Source: Linyphia triangularis | Taxonomy: Eukaryota > Arthropoda > Arachnida > Araneae > Linyphiidae | DNA length: 64,000 nucleotides | Assembly (NCBI GenBank): GCA_963978545.1 | Contig: OZ021724.1 | Location: 24,727,933 to 24,791,932, forward strand | Direction of reading: 5' to 3' | In this document: positions 1 to 11,334 of the stretch, piece by piece | Layout: every line of letters begins with the position of its first letter | Position numbering within the stretch: the first letter of the stretch is position 1 | Made by a program: the position numbers and the translations under genes | The notes under the pieces: generated by a model | What the model saw: the letters and a program-made list of their open reading frames with translations, nothing else | What the model was told of the DNA's origin: nothing | Databases searched by the model: none

Positions 1-378
1 TCTAAAAAATTCCCTGATTATAGGGCAAACTTTTTTCCAAATTTCCCCAATTTCCTTAGGTTTTCCAGATGTCTAGACACCCTGAACAAATAGAACATGT
101 ATTCTAAAGAGATAATATGTAATTTTTAAAAAATAGTTTCGCTGGTAATGAAAAGTTTAAATTATTCCGTAACATTAAACTTCTAATAGCTTACCACTAC
201 AAATCTCCACGTAAATAGCGCCAAAATATGGATGAACGTGCCTTAAACAATACAAAATTTCCCTGATTTTCATGAAATTTTAAAAAGTTCCCTGACATTT
301 CCCTGATTTTTTCCAGAATCAGAAAGCTCCCTGACAATTCCCTGATTTCCGGGTTTTCCCGGTTCTGTGGCCACTCTG
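1..378. mobile_element. CAGGGTG-type MITE, copy 1 (left end outside window)
   Basis: Non-coding DNA built of repeated TTCCCTGATTT-like motifs, ending in GTGGCCACTCTG. The same sequence occurs at 21480-21910, where both ends and a TSD are visible, and in diverged form at 8202-8617. The first ~30 bases of the family fall outside the window. A short antisense ORF over these motifs is a by-product of the repetition. Confidence 0.75.
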
Positions 379-519
379 TGGGATCTTTCACATTTGAACT
401 ACGAAACCAAGGCTTGACATTTACAACTGTTTCTGCTCAACTGAATTCATCCCAACAAATCAATACTCTCAATTGAAAACAATACGAGAAGGAGTTAAGT
501 TTTGCATCTTTTTACTTGG

Positions 520-1085
520 TCAGGAATGTAAATCCTGTATGTTATGTTCCCATTATCAAAATACAGCATATCTTTTCCATATAAATCCGATTGCCAAATA
601 TATCATAACTTACCATAACATCAATGATGGCATGATGGGTATACTATCGCCAACTTGGATCACTATTAAAAAGCACTTCTTCTTGGCACCAGAAATCTGA
701 AATCGCCTGTGCCGACCAAACGGTATAGTGGTTAGCGTGCTGGCTTCTAGACCGCGAGGTTGCGGGTTCGGGTCCCGTATTTTGGCATGGGTGTTTGTAA
801 ATGTATGTTGGTTTGTTAAATGACGAAATGTTTCGGCGCATTATAGCCCTCGTGTTGCTGACGGCGCCAGATAATCTGAATACAACCAACCAACTGAAAT
901 CGCCTGTATCCTTTCTCATTGTAAATTAAAGAGGAATGGGTTACTAAATAAAAGAATGCTCATTATTTGGCACGTTATTACAAATTTGGCAACCGGATTT
1001 AGTTCAACTCATTCGAAGTTGATTTTCGAACAATTTCGGTCATTTTTCACTAGGCAAACTAGTGCATATCTTTCTTTATAGAACG
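520..1085. mobile_element. Foldback MITE family F, degraded copy split by a SINE
   Basis: The stretch contains the family's inverted motifs: CCGATTGCCAAATAT near 588, and TTTGGCAACCGGATTTAG with TCAACTCATTC near 985-1015. SINE-A inserted at 711-893 and duplicated 14 bases of the element. The outer ends are too diverged to place, so the limits are approximate. Confidence 0.6.
711..893 (+). mobile_element. SINE-A copy 1, full length (family reference)
   Basis: tRNA-derived SINE of about 183 bp. The head begins GCCGACCAAACGG and carries the split RNA polymerase III promoter: a box-A-like TAGTGGTTAGCG and a box B close to GGTTCGAGTCC. A body with the conserved stretch CGGCGCATTATAGCCC follows, and the end is an AACCAACC tail. 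It is flanked by a perfect 14-bp TSD, CTGAAATCGCCTGT, at 697-710 and 894-907, inside a foldback MITE. The head looks like a tRNA with a GTATAGTGGTTAG D-arm (His/Gly/Glu/Asp type), but I cannot name the parent tRNA. The element is non-autonomous and codes for no protein. Confidence 0.9.
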
Positions 1086-1513
1086 TTTACTATCTATGGA
1101 TGAAAGATGAACTGGTGTTGTACTTTCAAGCCTATACCTTTCATGTATCAAACTAACAAAACTATTACTTAACCCACGGACGCTACTAACTGGATTGCCA
1201 TAAATTTATGGCTGAGTCAACTGTATCAATACCATGAAAGTCTTAAGACGGCTAAATCATATTCAGATAAGCATAACGTATCTTCCAGGTAAAACCTAAT
1301 GAAAAGCTAACACTCAATAGTTACAAGGTCTTTTGGAAACAAATCTCTGACAATGAAATCGTTAGCACGTTAAGCGCCACGTGGCTGACTGACACTGAAC
1401 TTTCCGTTTAAGCAGCGGCAGTGTAAAATATGATATAAAACTAAAAAAAATAACATTGTTTTAAGTAATTACTGAAAATTTATTTAATTTTTATTTATTA
1501 CAGGATAGTATCA

Positions 1514-1955
1514 TTAGCACGTTGAGTGCCGAGTCAGCCATCGGTAGCTGACAGTACGATATTGTTTTTCCCACACCTATAATTTGACACAGTGCCTTTC
1601 TTAGTACTTTTTAAAGTACAGGAAGTCTTAGTTTTTGAAGTACCATTGATATTTCAATAGATAAAAATATTAATAAATATGTTAAGTCCAAAATGCCCTT
1701 GTGAAAAATTGCCTACCTAAGAATTTTAAGTCCGAGGTCTGGCAACACTGCGTATACGAGTGAAATGAATGTCTACAAGCATTTCATTCTAAGCGTAAAT
1801 ATCTTCTACAGCGATAAGAAGCAATGGCCCTAGTATATTTACTCAACTGTATCGAGTAAATTTCAATCTGTTAGTAGTGATGTGCTGGTATTGCGGTATA
1901 GCAATGCGACCTGAAGGGATTTCCTTAAGAATTCGCGTGGCGCTCAACGTGTTAA
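1514..1955. mobile_element. Possible MITE with TTARCACGTTGAGYGCC ends
   Basis: The left end TTAGCACGTTGAGTGCC (1514-1530) is the inverse of GGCGCTCAACGTGTTAA (1939-1955), with two mismatches. A third, direct copy of the motif lies at 1362-1381. A TTAA-like edge would suit a piggyBac-type MITE, but no clean TSD is visible. Confidence 0.4.
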
Positions 1956-2162
1956 ACTGAGAAACAGTGGGAGACAGGAAGAAGAAACAAGTGGTGTGAT
2001 GAATAGACAGGTATGGAATTTTTAATTAAACTCGATGACGGCTGCATACGGTTTACCGATGAGGTCTATTTTCATTTTGGACGTATTTGTCAATACACAA
2101 AACTGAGTGAATATTGGGCACTAAAAATCCGTAGTGTGTCTCGCAAAACCACTGCATTCTGC

Positions 2163-2483
2163 AATAATTAATAGTTTAAAAAACTAAAAAAATACGCTTT
2201 TATAGAAAAGTGAACTAAAAAGTAGAAAATAATTTTAAATAAGTTTGAAATAAGAATAGAGTGATTAACAAGAAATATTTATTTTATCGTAAAAAAGCGT
2301 GGGGTGCTTTTTAAGATATTTTCAACAATTGACATCAAGCACCCCACGCTTTTTTACGATAAAATAAATATTTCTTGTTAATCACTCTATTCTTATTTCA
2401 AACTTATTTAAAATTATTTTCTACTTTTTAGTTCACTTTTCTATAAAAGCGTATTTTTTTAGTTTTTTAAACTATTAATTATT
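2163..2483. repeat. Perfect 147-bp inverted repeat (hairpin) with 27-bp loop
   Basis: Bases 2163-2309 are the exact reverse complement of 2337-2483 as far as I can read, separated by 27 bases (2310-2336). The stem ends at the loop with AAGCACCCCACGC. A diverged partial direct copy of the outer part of the right arm follows at 2484-2570. There is no coding capacity. It could be a young foldback element or an assembly/copying artefact. The loss of identity in the partial copy while the arms stay perfect suggests recent formation or gene conversion of the arms. Confidence 0.9.
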
Positions 2484-2806
2484 TTCTACTTTATAGTTTG
2501 GTTTTCTATTAAAGCGTGTTTTTTTAGTTTTTAAACTATTAATTATTTTTTCTGTAAACTATAATTTTTTTTTAGTTAGTGTATAAAACTCTCCAGTTGT
2601 TTCTGCCAATAGTCACATGCTTGTCTCAAATTTAAGTCATGTGTATGCCTTAGTACACACCGTATTACTTGGCACAAAACACTACCGTGTCTCTGAATAT
2701 GAAAAATCACTAATCCTGAAGATCCTGGTAAGGATAATGCGACTAAAAAAAACACGCTTTGTATAACTGTCGTTCAAACGGCACACCAGGATTCGATTCC
2801 GGAGAA

Positions 2807-2850
2807 GGTTGGTTGGCAGGAATTTAACGGCGCAAGGGCAACACGAGTTA
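2807..2850 (-). repeat. Fragment of a SINE-like tail
   Basis: GGTTGGTTGG followed by GGCGCAAGGGCAACACGAG resembles the inverted tail and body of the SINE families here, but differs from both SINE-A and SINE-B. Similar fragments lie at 15214-15290 and about 58053-58100. Probably a third, older related family. Confidence 0.4.
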
Positions 2851-3346
2851 ATCCTTGTGATAAAGCGACAAACTTATTGAATTATTGAATTGTCATCGGT
2901 CCTTAATAAGTATGCCAAATTTCGAGTTAATCCGACGTTTTGAAGGAGGTCAAAATCATGTTCAAAGATTCCGTTACATACATACATCTGAAGCTAATAA
3001 AAGCGTATTAAAAATGACCGTTTGGGATGCACTATCTAGAAAAGGGATCATAGATCCTTTTTTTCACGAGCGAAAAAATACATTCATTCCGCTATATTCA
3101 GATTTTACAACAATTTGTTGCGACATTCTAATATTGTAACTAATTTTGAAAATAGAAGTCTTTAGCATTCTATACCTGTCTATCGAAAATTCTGATTGTC
3201 TCATCTTTCTGTCTCTCACTGTTTCACAGTTATATCAATTTGAAGTTAAGGGAGTCCTTTCTGATGGACCGTTGCAAATGCACGGGTTTTGGCAAATAAA
3301 GTTTTGACATGCTTCAAGCCAATTTCCTGACATTCATTTCACAATG

Positions 3347-3523
3347 CAAACGGTATAGTGGTTAGCGTGCTAGCTTCTAGACCACGAGGTTGCGGGTTCG
3401 AGTCCCGTGTTAGGCATGGGTGTTTGTAAATGTATGTTGGCTTGTCTAATGACGAATGTTTCGGCGCATTATAGCCCTCGTGTTGCTGACGGCGCCAGAT
3501 AATCTGAAAACAACCAACCAACC
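3347..3523 (+). mobile_element. SINE-A copy 2
   Basis: Starts at CAAACGGTATAGTGG, so the first few head bases are missing. Both pol III boxes are present, and it ends in ACAACCAACCAACC. It lies directly before a foldback-F fragment. No clear TSD was found. Confidence 0.85.
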
Positions 3524-3530
3524 GGCAGGT

Positions 3531-3760
3531 TCTGTTCCCATATTCAAACTACAACATATCTTTTCTATAAAACTACATCCGATTACCAAATATGTCATAA
3601 CTTGCCATAACGTCACTGATGACATAATTTTCATCGCCACCTTGGCTCACTTTTTTTTAAAAGATGCAAGTATTTGTTACCAGAGATCTGAAATCTCCTT
3701 CCTCATCGAAAATCATGGATTACCAAATAAAAAGTAGAACGCTTACTCACTCTTGGTAAT
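3531..3760. mobile_element. Foldback F fragment
   Basis: Shares with 520-710 the series TTCCCAT, CATATCTTTTCT, CCGATTACCAAATATGTCA, and the paired GTCACTGATGAC and CTTGGCTCAC motifs. It represents the central part of family F only. Confidence 0.55.
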
Positions 3761-4235
3761 AAAATTGTGATCAGGAATCAAACCCTTTAGAAGGGTAGAA
3801 ACAAACATAAAAATAGGATCAAAGAAATCAATCACACATAAAGAATGAGGACAAGGCGATTATTTTCGTCAGGAATTGTCCTCTAATGAAGACAAACAAT
3901 GGCGAAAGCAATATGCAGAGCTCCAAGAGATTTGCCACGAGAGGCTATCAATCGGCATAACGTCTAGACACTAACAATAAGCGTCGCATTGCCCATTGTA
4001 AGGAGACACGGAAGACGCAATTAAGAAGAAAGAATACGGTAAATTAACCTCGTCAGCGCATTCGTAAGATAGTTAGTTCTCAATGGGCAATTTTTGTGGA
4101 AATAGATTGCAAGGCGAGGCGTGAAAAATTGGGGATATACGACTTTTAAATAAGATGTGTTACTTTAACCATAAAAACTGAAATTATAAGTCGTTTATTA
4201 GGTGGTAAGTCTTTACTAAAGTTAAAGAGGATGGA

Positions 4236-4572
4236 CCATCGATATAGATAAACAACTCGATAGACTGCTTAGGGCTGGGAAAATGAAGCCGTTGCCAGAT
4301 GCAATTGGTGGGATAAAAAATAAGGATTGCCGAGGATTGAAAATAAAATTTTGGGTTGTACACAGCAGAAATGTCAATAATTGACCTTAATTAGTAATAA
4401 TGTGCAAAAAAATATATACTCTAACACTTGACAAAGTTTTTTGCATTCTCATCCAACTATGAAAGTGAACTGTGATTGGTTAATCATCCCACCAGCTTCG
4501 CAATCCCCGGCGCGTTTTTTTCTTCGCATTGACAATGGAGCAGTCTATCCAGTTGTTTATCTATATCGATGG
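4236..4572. mobile_element. MITE, 337 bp, ~35-bp inverted ends, TSD GATGGA
   Basis: The left end CCATCGATATAGATAAACAA and its continuation to about 4270 are inverted at 4538-4572 (ending TATATCGATGG) with about one mismatch. Direct repeats GATGGA flank it at 4230-4235 and 4573-4578. It has no coding potential. The superfamily cannot be decided from these ends. Confidence 0.75.
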
Positions 4573-4772
4573 GATGGACTAGATGTAGTCCTATATTGTT
4601 GACTGTTTGTAACTTTTACATGTAGATGGCGTTCATCATATTTGTATATTAATTGGACGTCTGGTGCCGAAACTCTAAGAATTGGTATGAGACTCTAATA
4701 AAGATAAGGGGTCAGCATGAAATGCATGTTAAGATGCTTAATAATTTTCTGTCTTTTATAATCGTGCTGTAA

Positions 4773-5181
4773 CAGGGTTCCCACTCAAATCACAGAATGA
4801 AAATCAATGACTTTTAGGATATAATTAATGTTTTTAAGGACCTTTGAAAATTTGTTTTCAGGCATCATGTCTGTATATAAAGGAAGTTCAATAGTATATT
4901 CTACTAAAAAAGTTACAAGTTGGTGGATGCGTAATACAAATATGTTGGAAAATTCTGATACGATGGAGATAAGTAGTGGTTATGCGGGGATAGCAAGTCC
5001 GAGTTCTATTTCTATAAATTTTGCAGTTGGCCACACAACATCTGCAAAAAATTAAGGACTTTTAAGGACCTCTAAGCATTTTAAAGGACTTTTAAGCACC
5101 TCAAAGCATTTTCAAGGCCTTGAAAACAAGTTCAAAAATATTAAGCACTTTTAATGACTTTCAATGACCGTGGGAACCCTG
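4773..5181. mobile_element. CAGGGTTCCCAC MITE with subterminal repeats, TSD TGTAA
   Basis: Ends CAGGGTTCCCAC and GTGGGAACCCTG are a perfect 12-bp inverted repeat, flanked by TGTAA at 4768-4772 and 5182-5186. The interior has clustered copies of AAGGACTTTTAAG/AAGCACCTCAAAGC, typical of subterminal transposase-binding repeats. A short ORF across it (4828-5055) is fortuitous. Confidence 0.85.
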
Positions 5182-5416
5182 TGTAATGTCTTCTGTCTTC
5201 AAATAAACCAAGAAAAATGCCAAGCAGAGAAGTCTTCATTTTAGTGATAAGTTTTAAAGTGCAGTGATAAATTATAATGTAGTTCTTTGACTGGGTATGT
5301 TCACATCGCCGCTATGTTGGAACATAGATGCTGCTTCAAAATTTGTCAAAACGTAGTTAAGATCTCTATTGTGTCAAAGAATACTTAGCGCATCGTGCAG
5401 AACTAAGACGGATGGC

Positions 5417-5593
5417 TGGTTGGTTTATAAGCTTAACGACCTATTTTTAAGCATAATGACGGCTAATCAAGCAGGGACCTACAGCTTAGCGAGGATTCGG
5501 AACTACAACGAACATTCATGCATAACCTGGGATTCAAACCCGGCACCTTTTACGTGCGAGGCCATAGAGCTAACCACACAGTCATTAAGTGGG
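5417..5593 (-). mobile_element. SINE-B copy 1 (family reference)
   Basis: Second tRNA-derived SINE family. Read on the minus strand, the head has GGTTAGCTCTATGGCCTCGC-like sequence and a box B close to GGTTTGAATCCC. A body with TCGTTGTAGTTCCGAATCC and GGCTAATCAxGC-type motifs follows, then a tail of AACCAACC type. The tail style matches SINE-A but the head and body differ. No coding capacity. Confidence 0.8.
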
Positions 5594-5958
5594 CAGAACA
5601 AAGACGGAACTGTAACACTTATTGAAACAATATAAACGCCAGTTCCAAGTTGATAGGCGTCGCGTCGCTAAGTTTAAAGGAAAATCCATTTGTTTTTCTC
5701 CGTTTCCTGTAACAATTCCAGTTTCCTGAACAATTCCACTTACGCAGTTGCGTCACTGTTTGATCACAGCAGCGACATAATGTAGTTTCTTCGTCAACAG
5801 TCAATTAAACTCGTTCGGTTTAGGTTTATAGGCGCAAATTTGCAGTTGTCCGAAACTATTACCATAATGACAATTTCACCTTGGATTTGGTGATGCATGG
5901 CAAAGTATTTGGAGATGCCAAGATGGATAAGAGGTACTGATCGAAAGGTAAGGCGGAG
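5594..5958. other. Unassigned intergenic sequence
   Basis: I see no gene, tandem repeat or inverted repeat that I can defend here. A CpG-containing patch (GGCGTCGCGTCGC near 5656) has no other promoter feature. Confidence 0.4.
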
Positions 5959-6141
5959 GGTTGGATGGTTGTTTTCAGATTATCTGGCGCAGTCAGCAAC
6001 ACGAGGGCTATAATGCGCCGAAACATTCGTCATTAGACAAGCCAACATACATTTACAAACACCCATGCCTAACACTGGACTCGAACCCGCAACCTCGCGG
6101 TCTAGAGGCTAGCACGCTAACCACTATACCGTTTGGTCGGC
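5959..6141 (-). mobile_element. SINE-A copy 3
   Basis: Full-length copy in reverse orientation, from the GGTTGG tail to the head end GTTTGGTCGGC. The flanks share an imperfect AAGGCGGAGGG / AAGCGGAGAAGGG duplication. Confidence 0.88.
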
Positions 6142-6344
6142 CAAAGCGGAGAAGGGAGATGGGAGATTAGAGTCCACGATTCTTTTGTTTTTTGGAACTA
6201 CCGACTGTCTATTTCTGCCACTTATATAGTGCTTAACACAGCCAAAAACGTCTCGTAATTTTGAACATGTAGAAGAATACGAGATCGAAATCTTCTAGTG
6301 TAAACCCCTCTCTCCGACCCCACCACACCAACGAGAGGACATTG

Positions 6345-6435
6345 AGGCCACGACAAATTTAATGTGCACCAGCCACCATTAGGTACACGCCGATATTTGG
6401 CGGACGGAGGCCCGAACCCACAACCCTCCGCACGA
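6345..6435 (-). repeat. tRNA-promoter-like SINE remnant of another type
   Basis: On the minus strand a box-B-like GGTTGTGGGTTCGGGCCTCC is followed by sequence unlike SINE-A or SINE-B. It is a single copy in this window, so the assignment to a SINE is tentative. Confidence 0.3.
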
Positions 6436-6659
6436 TTCTTTTACTGCGTATGGTTCTTGAATTTTTACAACATTTTAGACCATAAATTTTTTTCTATGGA
6501 AAATTAACATGATTTTACGGATCTTTGATGAATATTTATTACTATTGTATATTTATAATGCTATAGAGATTAGTTGTCATCAGCAACACTCAACTGCGAA
6601 TTAATCAAATTTATTCAATATATGTTGATTTATTTCCCATGCTGTAGTTTCGATCTGGG

Positions 6660-6917
6660 ACTGGTTGGTTTATATGCTCAACGACCAATTTACACAATGA
6701 CGGCTAATAGAGTCAGGACCTACAGCTTAACGTGGATTCGGAACCACAACGAACATCCATGCCTAGCCCGGGAATTTTTATGCAAGACGGCTAATCATGT
6801 CAAGACCTACAGCTTAGCGTGGATTCGGAACCACTACGAACATCCATGGGATTCGAACCCGGCACCTTTGGCATGTGAAGCCAGAGCGTTAACCACACAG
6901 CCATCAGTTGGGCCATT
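6660..6917 (-). mobile_element. SINE-B copy 2 with internally duplicated body
   Basis: The body segment (GACGGCTAAT ... ACCTACAGCTTA ... GGAACCACAACGAACATCCA) occurs twice in tandem, at about 6700-6765 and 6788-6850, before a single head (GGGATTCGAACCCGGCACC ... TTAACCACACAGCC). Either an unequal-crossover duplication or one copy inserted in another. Confidence 0.8.
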
Positions 6918-6950
6918 CTGGAAGAGGTCCGATACTTTCTAAGACAATGT

Positions 6951-7079
6951 TAGTTGGTTGGTTTGCATGCTCAACGGCCAATATTTGTGCACAATAATGG
7001 CTAATAAAGCCGGGGCGTGGCTTAACGTGAATTTCGAATAATTCTAACCCGGCACCTTTGAGATGTTAACCACAGGGGG
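6951..7079 (-). mobile_element. SINE-B copy 3, internally deleted
   Basis: Tail GTTGGTTGGTTTGCATGCTCAACGG and a shortened head ending TTAACCACAGG. It stands about 30 bp from copy 2, in the same orientation. Confidence 0.7.
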
Positions 7080-7087
7080 CCTGATTC

Positions 7088-7490
7088 AATGTTGCAGCGC
7101 CACAGGAGTTTGACTGTGGAGCTGGTAGTATAATAAACAACTATTTTAAGGCAGGATTTTTGAGACAGACAAACATGTTGACAAGGGCGCTATGTAACTC
7201 TAATTTCGAGGTAGGTTCTGACTTTTATACCCTCCCGCCGATTGCCTCAACTCGCAGCAAACATTCTTCGTCTCGGAAATGCTGTTCCAAGTCATCGATT
7301 ACTATCGATTCCTTAAGGGCACTTGCATAACAGCATCTTTGTGGAACGATTCATTCCCTTAACTTTTGAAATGGCATAGCTGCGAAATAGTGAGAGGCAG
7401 AAAGAGGAAACAAGTGATATTTAGACAGGTGCGGAATTATAAGCACATCGGTTTGTAAAATTAGTTACATACATGTGGCAACAAATTGTT
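7088..7490. other. Unassigned sequence
   Basis: No feature that I can support. The motif TTGCAGCGCC near 7093 recurs near 56984, the only link noted to another place in the window. Confidence 0.35.
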
Positions 7491-7501
7491 GAAATATCTG
7501 A

Positions 7502-7687
7502 TTGGTTGGTTGGTTGTTTTCAGATTATTCTGGGGCTGTCAGCAACACGAGGGCTATAATGCGCCGAAACATTCGCTATTAGACAAGCTAACATACATTT
7601 ACAAACACCCATGCCTAACACGGAAGTCGAACCCGCAACCTCGCGGTCTATAAGCTAGCACGCTAACGACTATACCATTTGGTCGAC
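7502..7687 (-). mobile_element. SINE-A copy 4, TSD TGAAATATCTGA
   Basis: Full length with a perfect 12-bp TSD at 7490-7501 and 7688-7699. A few substitutions lie in the box-B side of the head, so it is older than the most intact copies. Confidence 0.92.
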
Positions 7688-8045
7688 TGAAATATCTGAA
7701 TATAGCAGAATGCTTTATCGTTTGCTTTATGAAAAAGTGCATTGTGATCGCTTTCCTGAATAGTGCAGGCTAAATGGTTACTTTTTCGGAATGCAGCGTT
7801 TCGCAAGATACACAGTAGGGTTTTCAATACCCCATATTCGCCAGTTTTTTTTATTTACAAATCCGTCCAAATGAAATTGGCAAAACACGTGCAAAACAAA
7901 TGTTCTTCCATCAATCAATTATTCAACTTTGTCTATTTAAAATTCTATACCTGTCTTATTTAGGGCTGTAGACATTGGGGACCCCCCCCCCCTTCCCCCC
8001 CCTTTCCCGAAATTGAGTAAAATTTGGTTTTACCACTTCCCCTTC

Positions 8046-8047
<2 letters not shown>

Positions 8048-8103
<56 letters not shown>
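8048..8103. repeat. (TG)28 microsatellite beside C-rich runs
   Basis: Uninterrupted TG dinucleotides, preceded at 7981-8003 by C-runs interrupted by T. Z-DNA-forming in principle; likely length-variable. Confidence 0.95.
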
Positions 8104-8104
<1 letters not shown>

Positions 8105-8201
8105 CTTGTTATATGTACTTAATCAAATTTTCGATAATACGATAATACCCTCCCCCTCCCCGAAATAAAATTTTGGTAATCGACTAGTGTCTATCCAATA
8201 G

Positions 8202-8617
8202 TAGGGTGGCTACAAAATTAATTACAGGAAAATAAGTTCCCTGATAGTTTTCTTACTCTCCCCCTCCCCCTTTTTTTCCCCCTTCAAATTTCCCTAATTT
8301 TTCCAGACGTGTAGACACTGATCAAATAGAACACATATGCTAAAGAGATATAATGCCAATTTTTTAATAAAAACAGTTTGGGCTGTGATGAAAAGTTTAT
8401 ATTATTCAGTAACATTAAAATCTAACGATTAATACCACAATTCTCCGGATAAATGGCACCAAAATGAACGAGGAAATATACCTTCAAAACAATGATAGAA
8501 AATTTCCCTGACTTCCGCGAAGTTTTCACAAAATTCCCTGACATTACCCTCATTATTTACAGGATCAGAAAGTTCCCTGACTTTCTTCCTCTCCACTGGA
8601 CCTCATTCTGTGGCTGG
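8202..8617. mobile_element. CAGGGTG-type MITE, copy 3 (old)
   Basis: Begins TAGGGTGGCTACAAAATTAA and ends near TTCTGTGGCTGGAC, with the family's repeated TTCCCTGA motifs and the internal match CAGACGTGTAGACACTGATC to copies 1 and 2. Diverged ends and no TSD: the oldest of the three copies. Confidence 0.7.
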
Positions 8618-9055
8618 ACATTTTTCTATTGGATTAAAGACAAATACAGAACACTGATGCGAAAGAAACAGCACGCACGACACACCAAAATCGGATTCAG
8701 ACGAAGAAAAGCAAAGAACTAAAACTGTTTTAAGCAAACCTAATTCCATCCCAAACAGCCAGTCGCCCTATAACAGACACAAGCTGAACACACACGAGAC
8801 TGGAGTATAGTCAAATGAACACAGAGAAGAATTTGCAAAAGGAAAAAAAAAATGGCGTCTTGAGATTAGTAACGTCCTTATCCCGGACAGACATCAATGT
8901 TTTTACATTTTTATATCATGGTAGGCATACATTACGAGAAAAAAATGTCGAACGATTAGTGGATGGTTCCAGAAATGCTATGTTGACAAAAGGATGATTT
9001 CTAATTAAGGTTCTAGACAATGAATCAATTTAGAAGTTTGTGTCTGGGTCTACTT

Positions 9056-9234
9056 GGTTGGTTGTTTTCAGATTATCTGGCGCCGTCAGCAACACGAGGG
9101 CTATAATGCGCCGAAACATTCGTCATTAGACAAGCCAACATACATTTACAAACACCCATGCCTTACACGGGACTCGAACCCGCAACCTCGCGGTCTAGAA
9201 GCTAGCACACTAACTACTATACCGTTTGATCGGC
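9056..9234 (-). mobile_element. SINE-A copy 5, TSD TCTGGGTCTACTT
   Basis: Full length, with a perfect 13-bp TSD at 9043-9055 and 9235-9247. It lies 44 bp from the left end of the Tc1 element. Confidence 0.93.
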
Positions 9235-9278
9235 TCTGGGTCTACTTACAAATGTACCATGCGAGGTTGGTTAAAATA

Positions 9279-10835
9279 CACTGGTGTGCAAAACTTAAGC
9301 AACAGGTGTTTTTTTTGCCATAACTCCACGAGAAATCATCTGAGAGACATGAAATTCAGAAATAAGGGAGAGTATTATGTACGTAAAGGATGACGAAAAT
9401 ATCGGCGCTGAAAAAGGAATACAATGCATACGGTATGGAATCAAACAAAAACAAGCTTTATTGAACGCATAGTATCGTGACCCATGATTGTCTATTCAAG
9501 AGGAAGAACAACAAGCAGATGTTCCTTAATAGGGGATATGCCCTCCCTTCACTGCAATGGTTGCTTCGCACCGTCTCCGCATACTCAGAACCAGCTGGTG
9601 CAACATTTCTCGCGTTAGGAGTGTCCATTCCTCAATCAGCATCTATTTGAGTAGTTGGGTGTTCTCCGGAGGATGTAAGCGTGCTGCAATGCGTCTCCCC
9701 AAAGCATCCCACACATGTTCGATGGGATTTAAATCTGGGGAGTACGCTGGCCAATTCATTCGAGTGATATCTTCACTTTCCAGTAGCCCCTCAACAGCAA
9801 GAGTCTAATGTGGCCGTGCATTGTCATCCATAAAAATGAAGTCTGGGCCAATGGCACCTCGGAACAGACGCACATGGGGAAGGAGTACCTCCTCACAATA
9901 GCGATCCCCAGTTACAGACCCTCTGTCGAGATGTGTCGAACGTGGAGCTCAGTTGCCTGTTCAGCATAATGCCTCCCCAGACAAGAACTCCAGGACCACT
10001 GTTACGGTGTCTTTCCTTGATGTTACTGGGATAAAACCGGGTCCCGACCTCTCTCCAAATCAAAACGCATTGAGAATCGCTTCCGGTACTGAACCGACTC
10101 TCATCCGTAAAGAGGACACGACTCTATTGATCAGTTGTTCAGTTTTTGTGCTCTCCGCACCACTGTAAACGGTGGCGTCGGTGGCCAACTTTCAACGGGA
10201 GGCAGCGTTCAGGACGGCAGGCGAATAGGCCCCCTTTGTGAAGGCGTCTGGCCACAGTAAACCGCGATACTTGTCGCCTCGTTGCTGTGCAGAGTTGCAG
10301 AGCAATGGCGCTTGCTGACTGCTGTCGGCCTCTTTTCGCCTGCAGGACGATATATCGGTCATCCCTTGCAGTTCTCGTCCTCGGGCGGCCACCACCAACC
10401 TTTTTAACAGCTGTACCTGTGGTTTGGAACGCTTTCCAAGCGCGCGAAACGACAATTTTGTTGATACCGAACTCTGCAGCTACACTGGTGACAGTATGCC
10501 CCTCCTCCAGCTTTCTGATCATTCTTCCACGTGTGAAGTCGTCCAGGTGATTTCTTCTAGCCATATTTCACGAACTAACTCACTGACACTTGCAGCGAAT
10601 ATGTTGAATTGCGTCTCCGTCCTTCCTTTTATTCTTCTGTTGATCTGCGCGCGCCGACATCACGCGTTTTGCTTACGCTCACGTCGCCTCTGATATTTCG
10701 TTCCTGATATTTGCATACGCATGACATTTCTACTGACTTACGTGTTCATTGTACAGATCTCCAGACCTCCTTTTCTGCAATTTCATGGCTATCTGCTAAA
10801 TTTTTACATTGTTGCTTAAGTTTTGCACACCAGTG
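9279..10835 (-). mobile_element. Tc1-family transposon, 1557 bp, TA target
   Basis: The terminal inverted repeats begin CACTGGTGTGCAAAACTTAA, with the partner ending TTTTGCACACCAGTG. TA dinucleotides flank it at 9277-9278 and 10836-10837, as expected for Tc1/mariner insertion. One transposase gene on the minus strand fills the middle (9526-10564) and is inactivated. The length and layout are those of a complete element, so it went in whole and decayed afterwards. Confidence 0.95.
9526..10564 (-). pseudogene. Tc1 transposase (DD34E), inactivated
   Basis: Relic of the cut-and-paste transposase of the surrounding element. The N-terminal ~140 residues are open from MARRNHLDDF at 10564: paired-type helix-turn-helix DNA-binding segments, then the GGGRPR linker motif typical of Tc1 proteins. 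An in-frame TGA at 10139-10141 and TAG at 10124-10126 follow, both apparently where the family has tryptophan, then a frameshift near 9930-9945. All catalytic blocks remain readable: the first Asp in FTDES (about 10105), the second in FMDDNARPH (about 9810), the Glu in SPDLNPIEH (about 9740). The end reads GGHIPY then TAA. Family members are about 340-345 residues, which fits this span. It cannot make a functional enzyme. It resembles Tc1 copies I recall from spiders. Confidence 0.95.
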
Positions 10836-10837
10836 TA

Positions 10838-11330
10838 GGTTCAATAGTTTCCAAGTTAAGGCACTATTTTTCGATGGATAACGGACAGACGACAATATTA
10901 TTGATTTGGAATCAACCACATCAAGTTCAATAAGAACTGTAGCATAGCATGGTCCGCTTAGAGTGTCAAGTAAGCGGGACTGAAGCTGTGGCGCGCGTTC
11001 TCCTCTCGAGTCACTCTGTATAATAAAAGGCCCTAACTCATAAAAATAAAGTTTTCTGTTACAAATCCTTTGGATGGATAGCAAACTATTACGTGCAATG
11101 CAACGTATGTAAGCAATTTTTATCAAGCGACTTTTCAATAATCTACCAAGAAGACATTCATCCCGTAACATTGGTTAACTTTTTTTGCCTCCAAAATTTA
11201 ATAGAAAGCATTGGATCAATGAAATATTTTAATGTAAATCTCTCATGTGTATTACAAATTTTAAGTGATTTTGATCCCTTTTTCATAGCATTTTATAACT
11301 AACAAGTAAACTATTGATTCTGTACCATGA
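10838..11330. other. Unassigned sequence beside the Tc1 element
   Basis: AT-rich DNA without a defensible gene. Short ORFs on both strands (10746-11171 minus, 11093-11302 plus) show no recognisable motif, and one runs into the Tc1 end. Confidence 0.35.
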
Positions 11331-11334
11331 ACTA

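Noticed and set aside
4828..5055. 75-residue ORF
   Set aside because: Lies wholly inside a MITE and its subterminal repeats.
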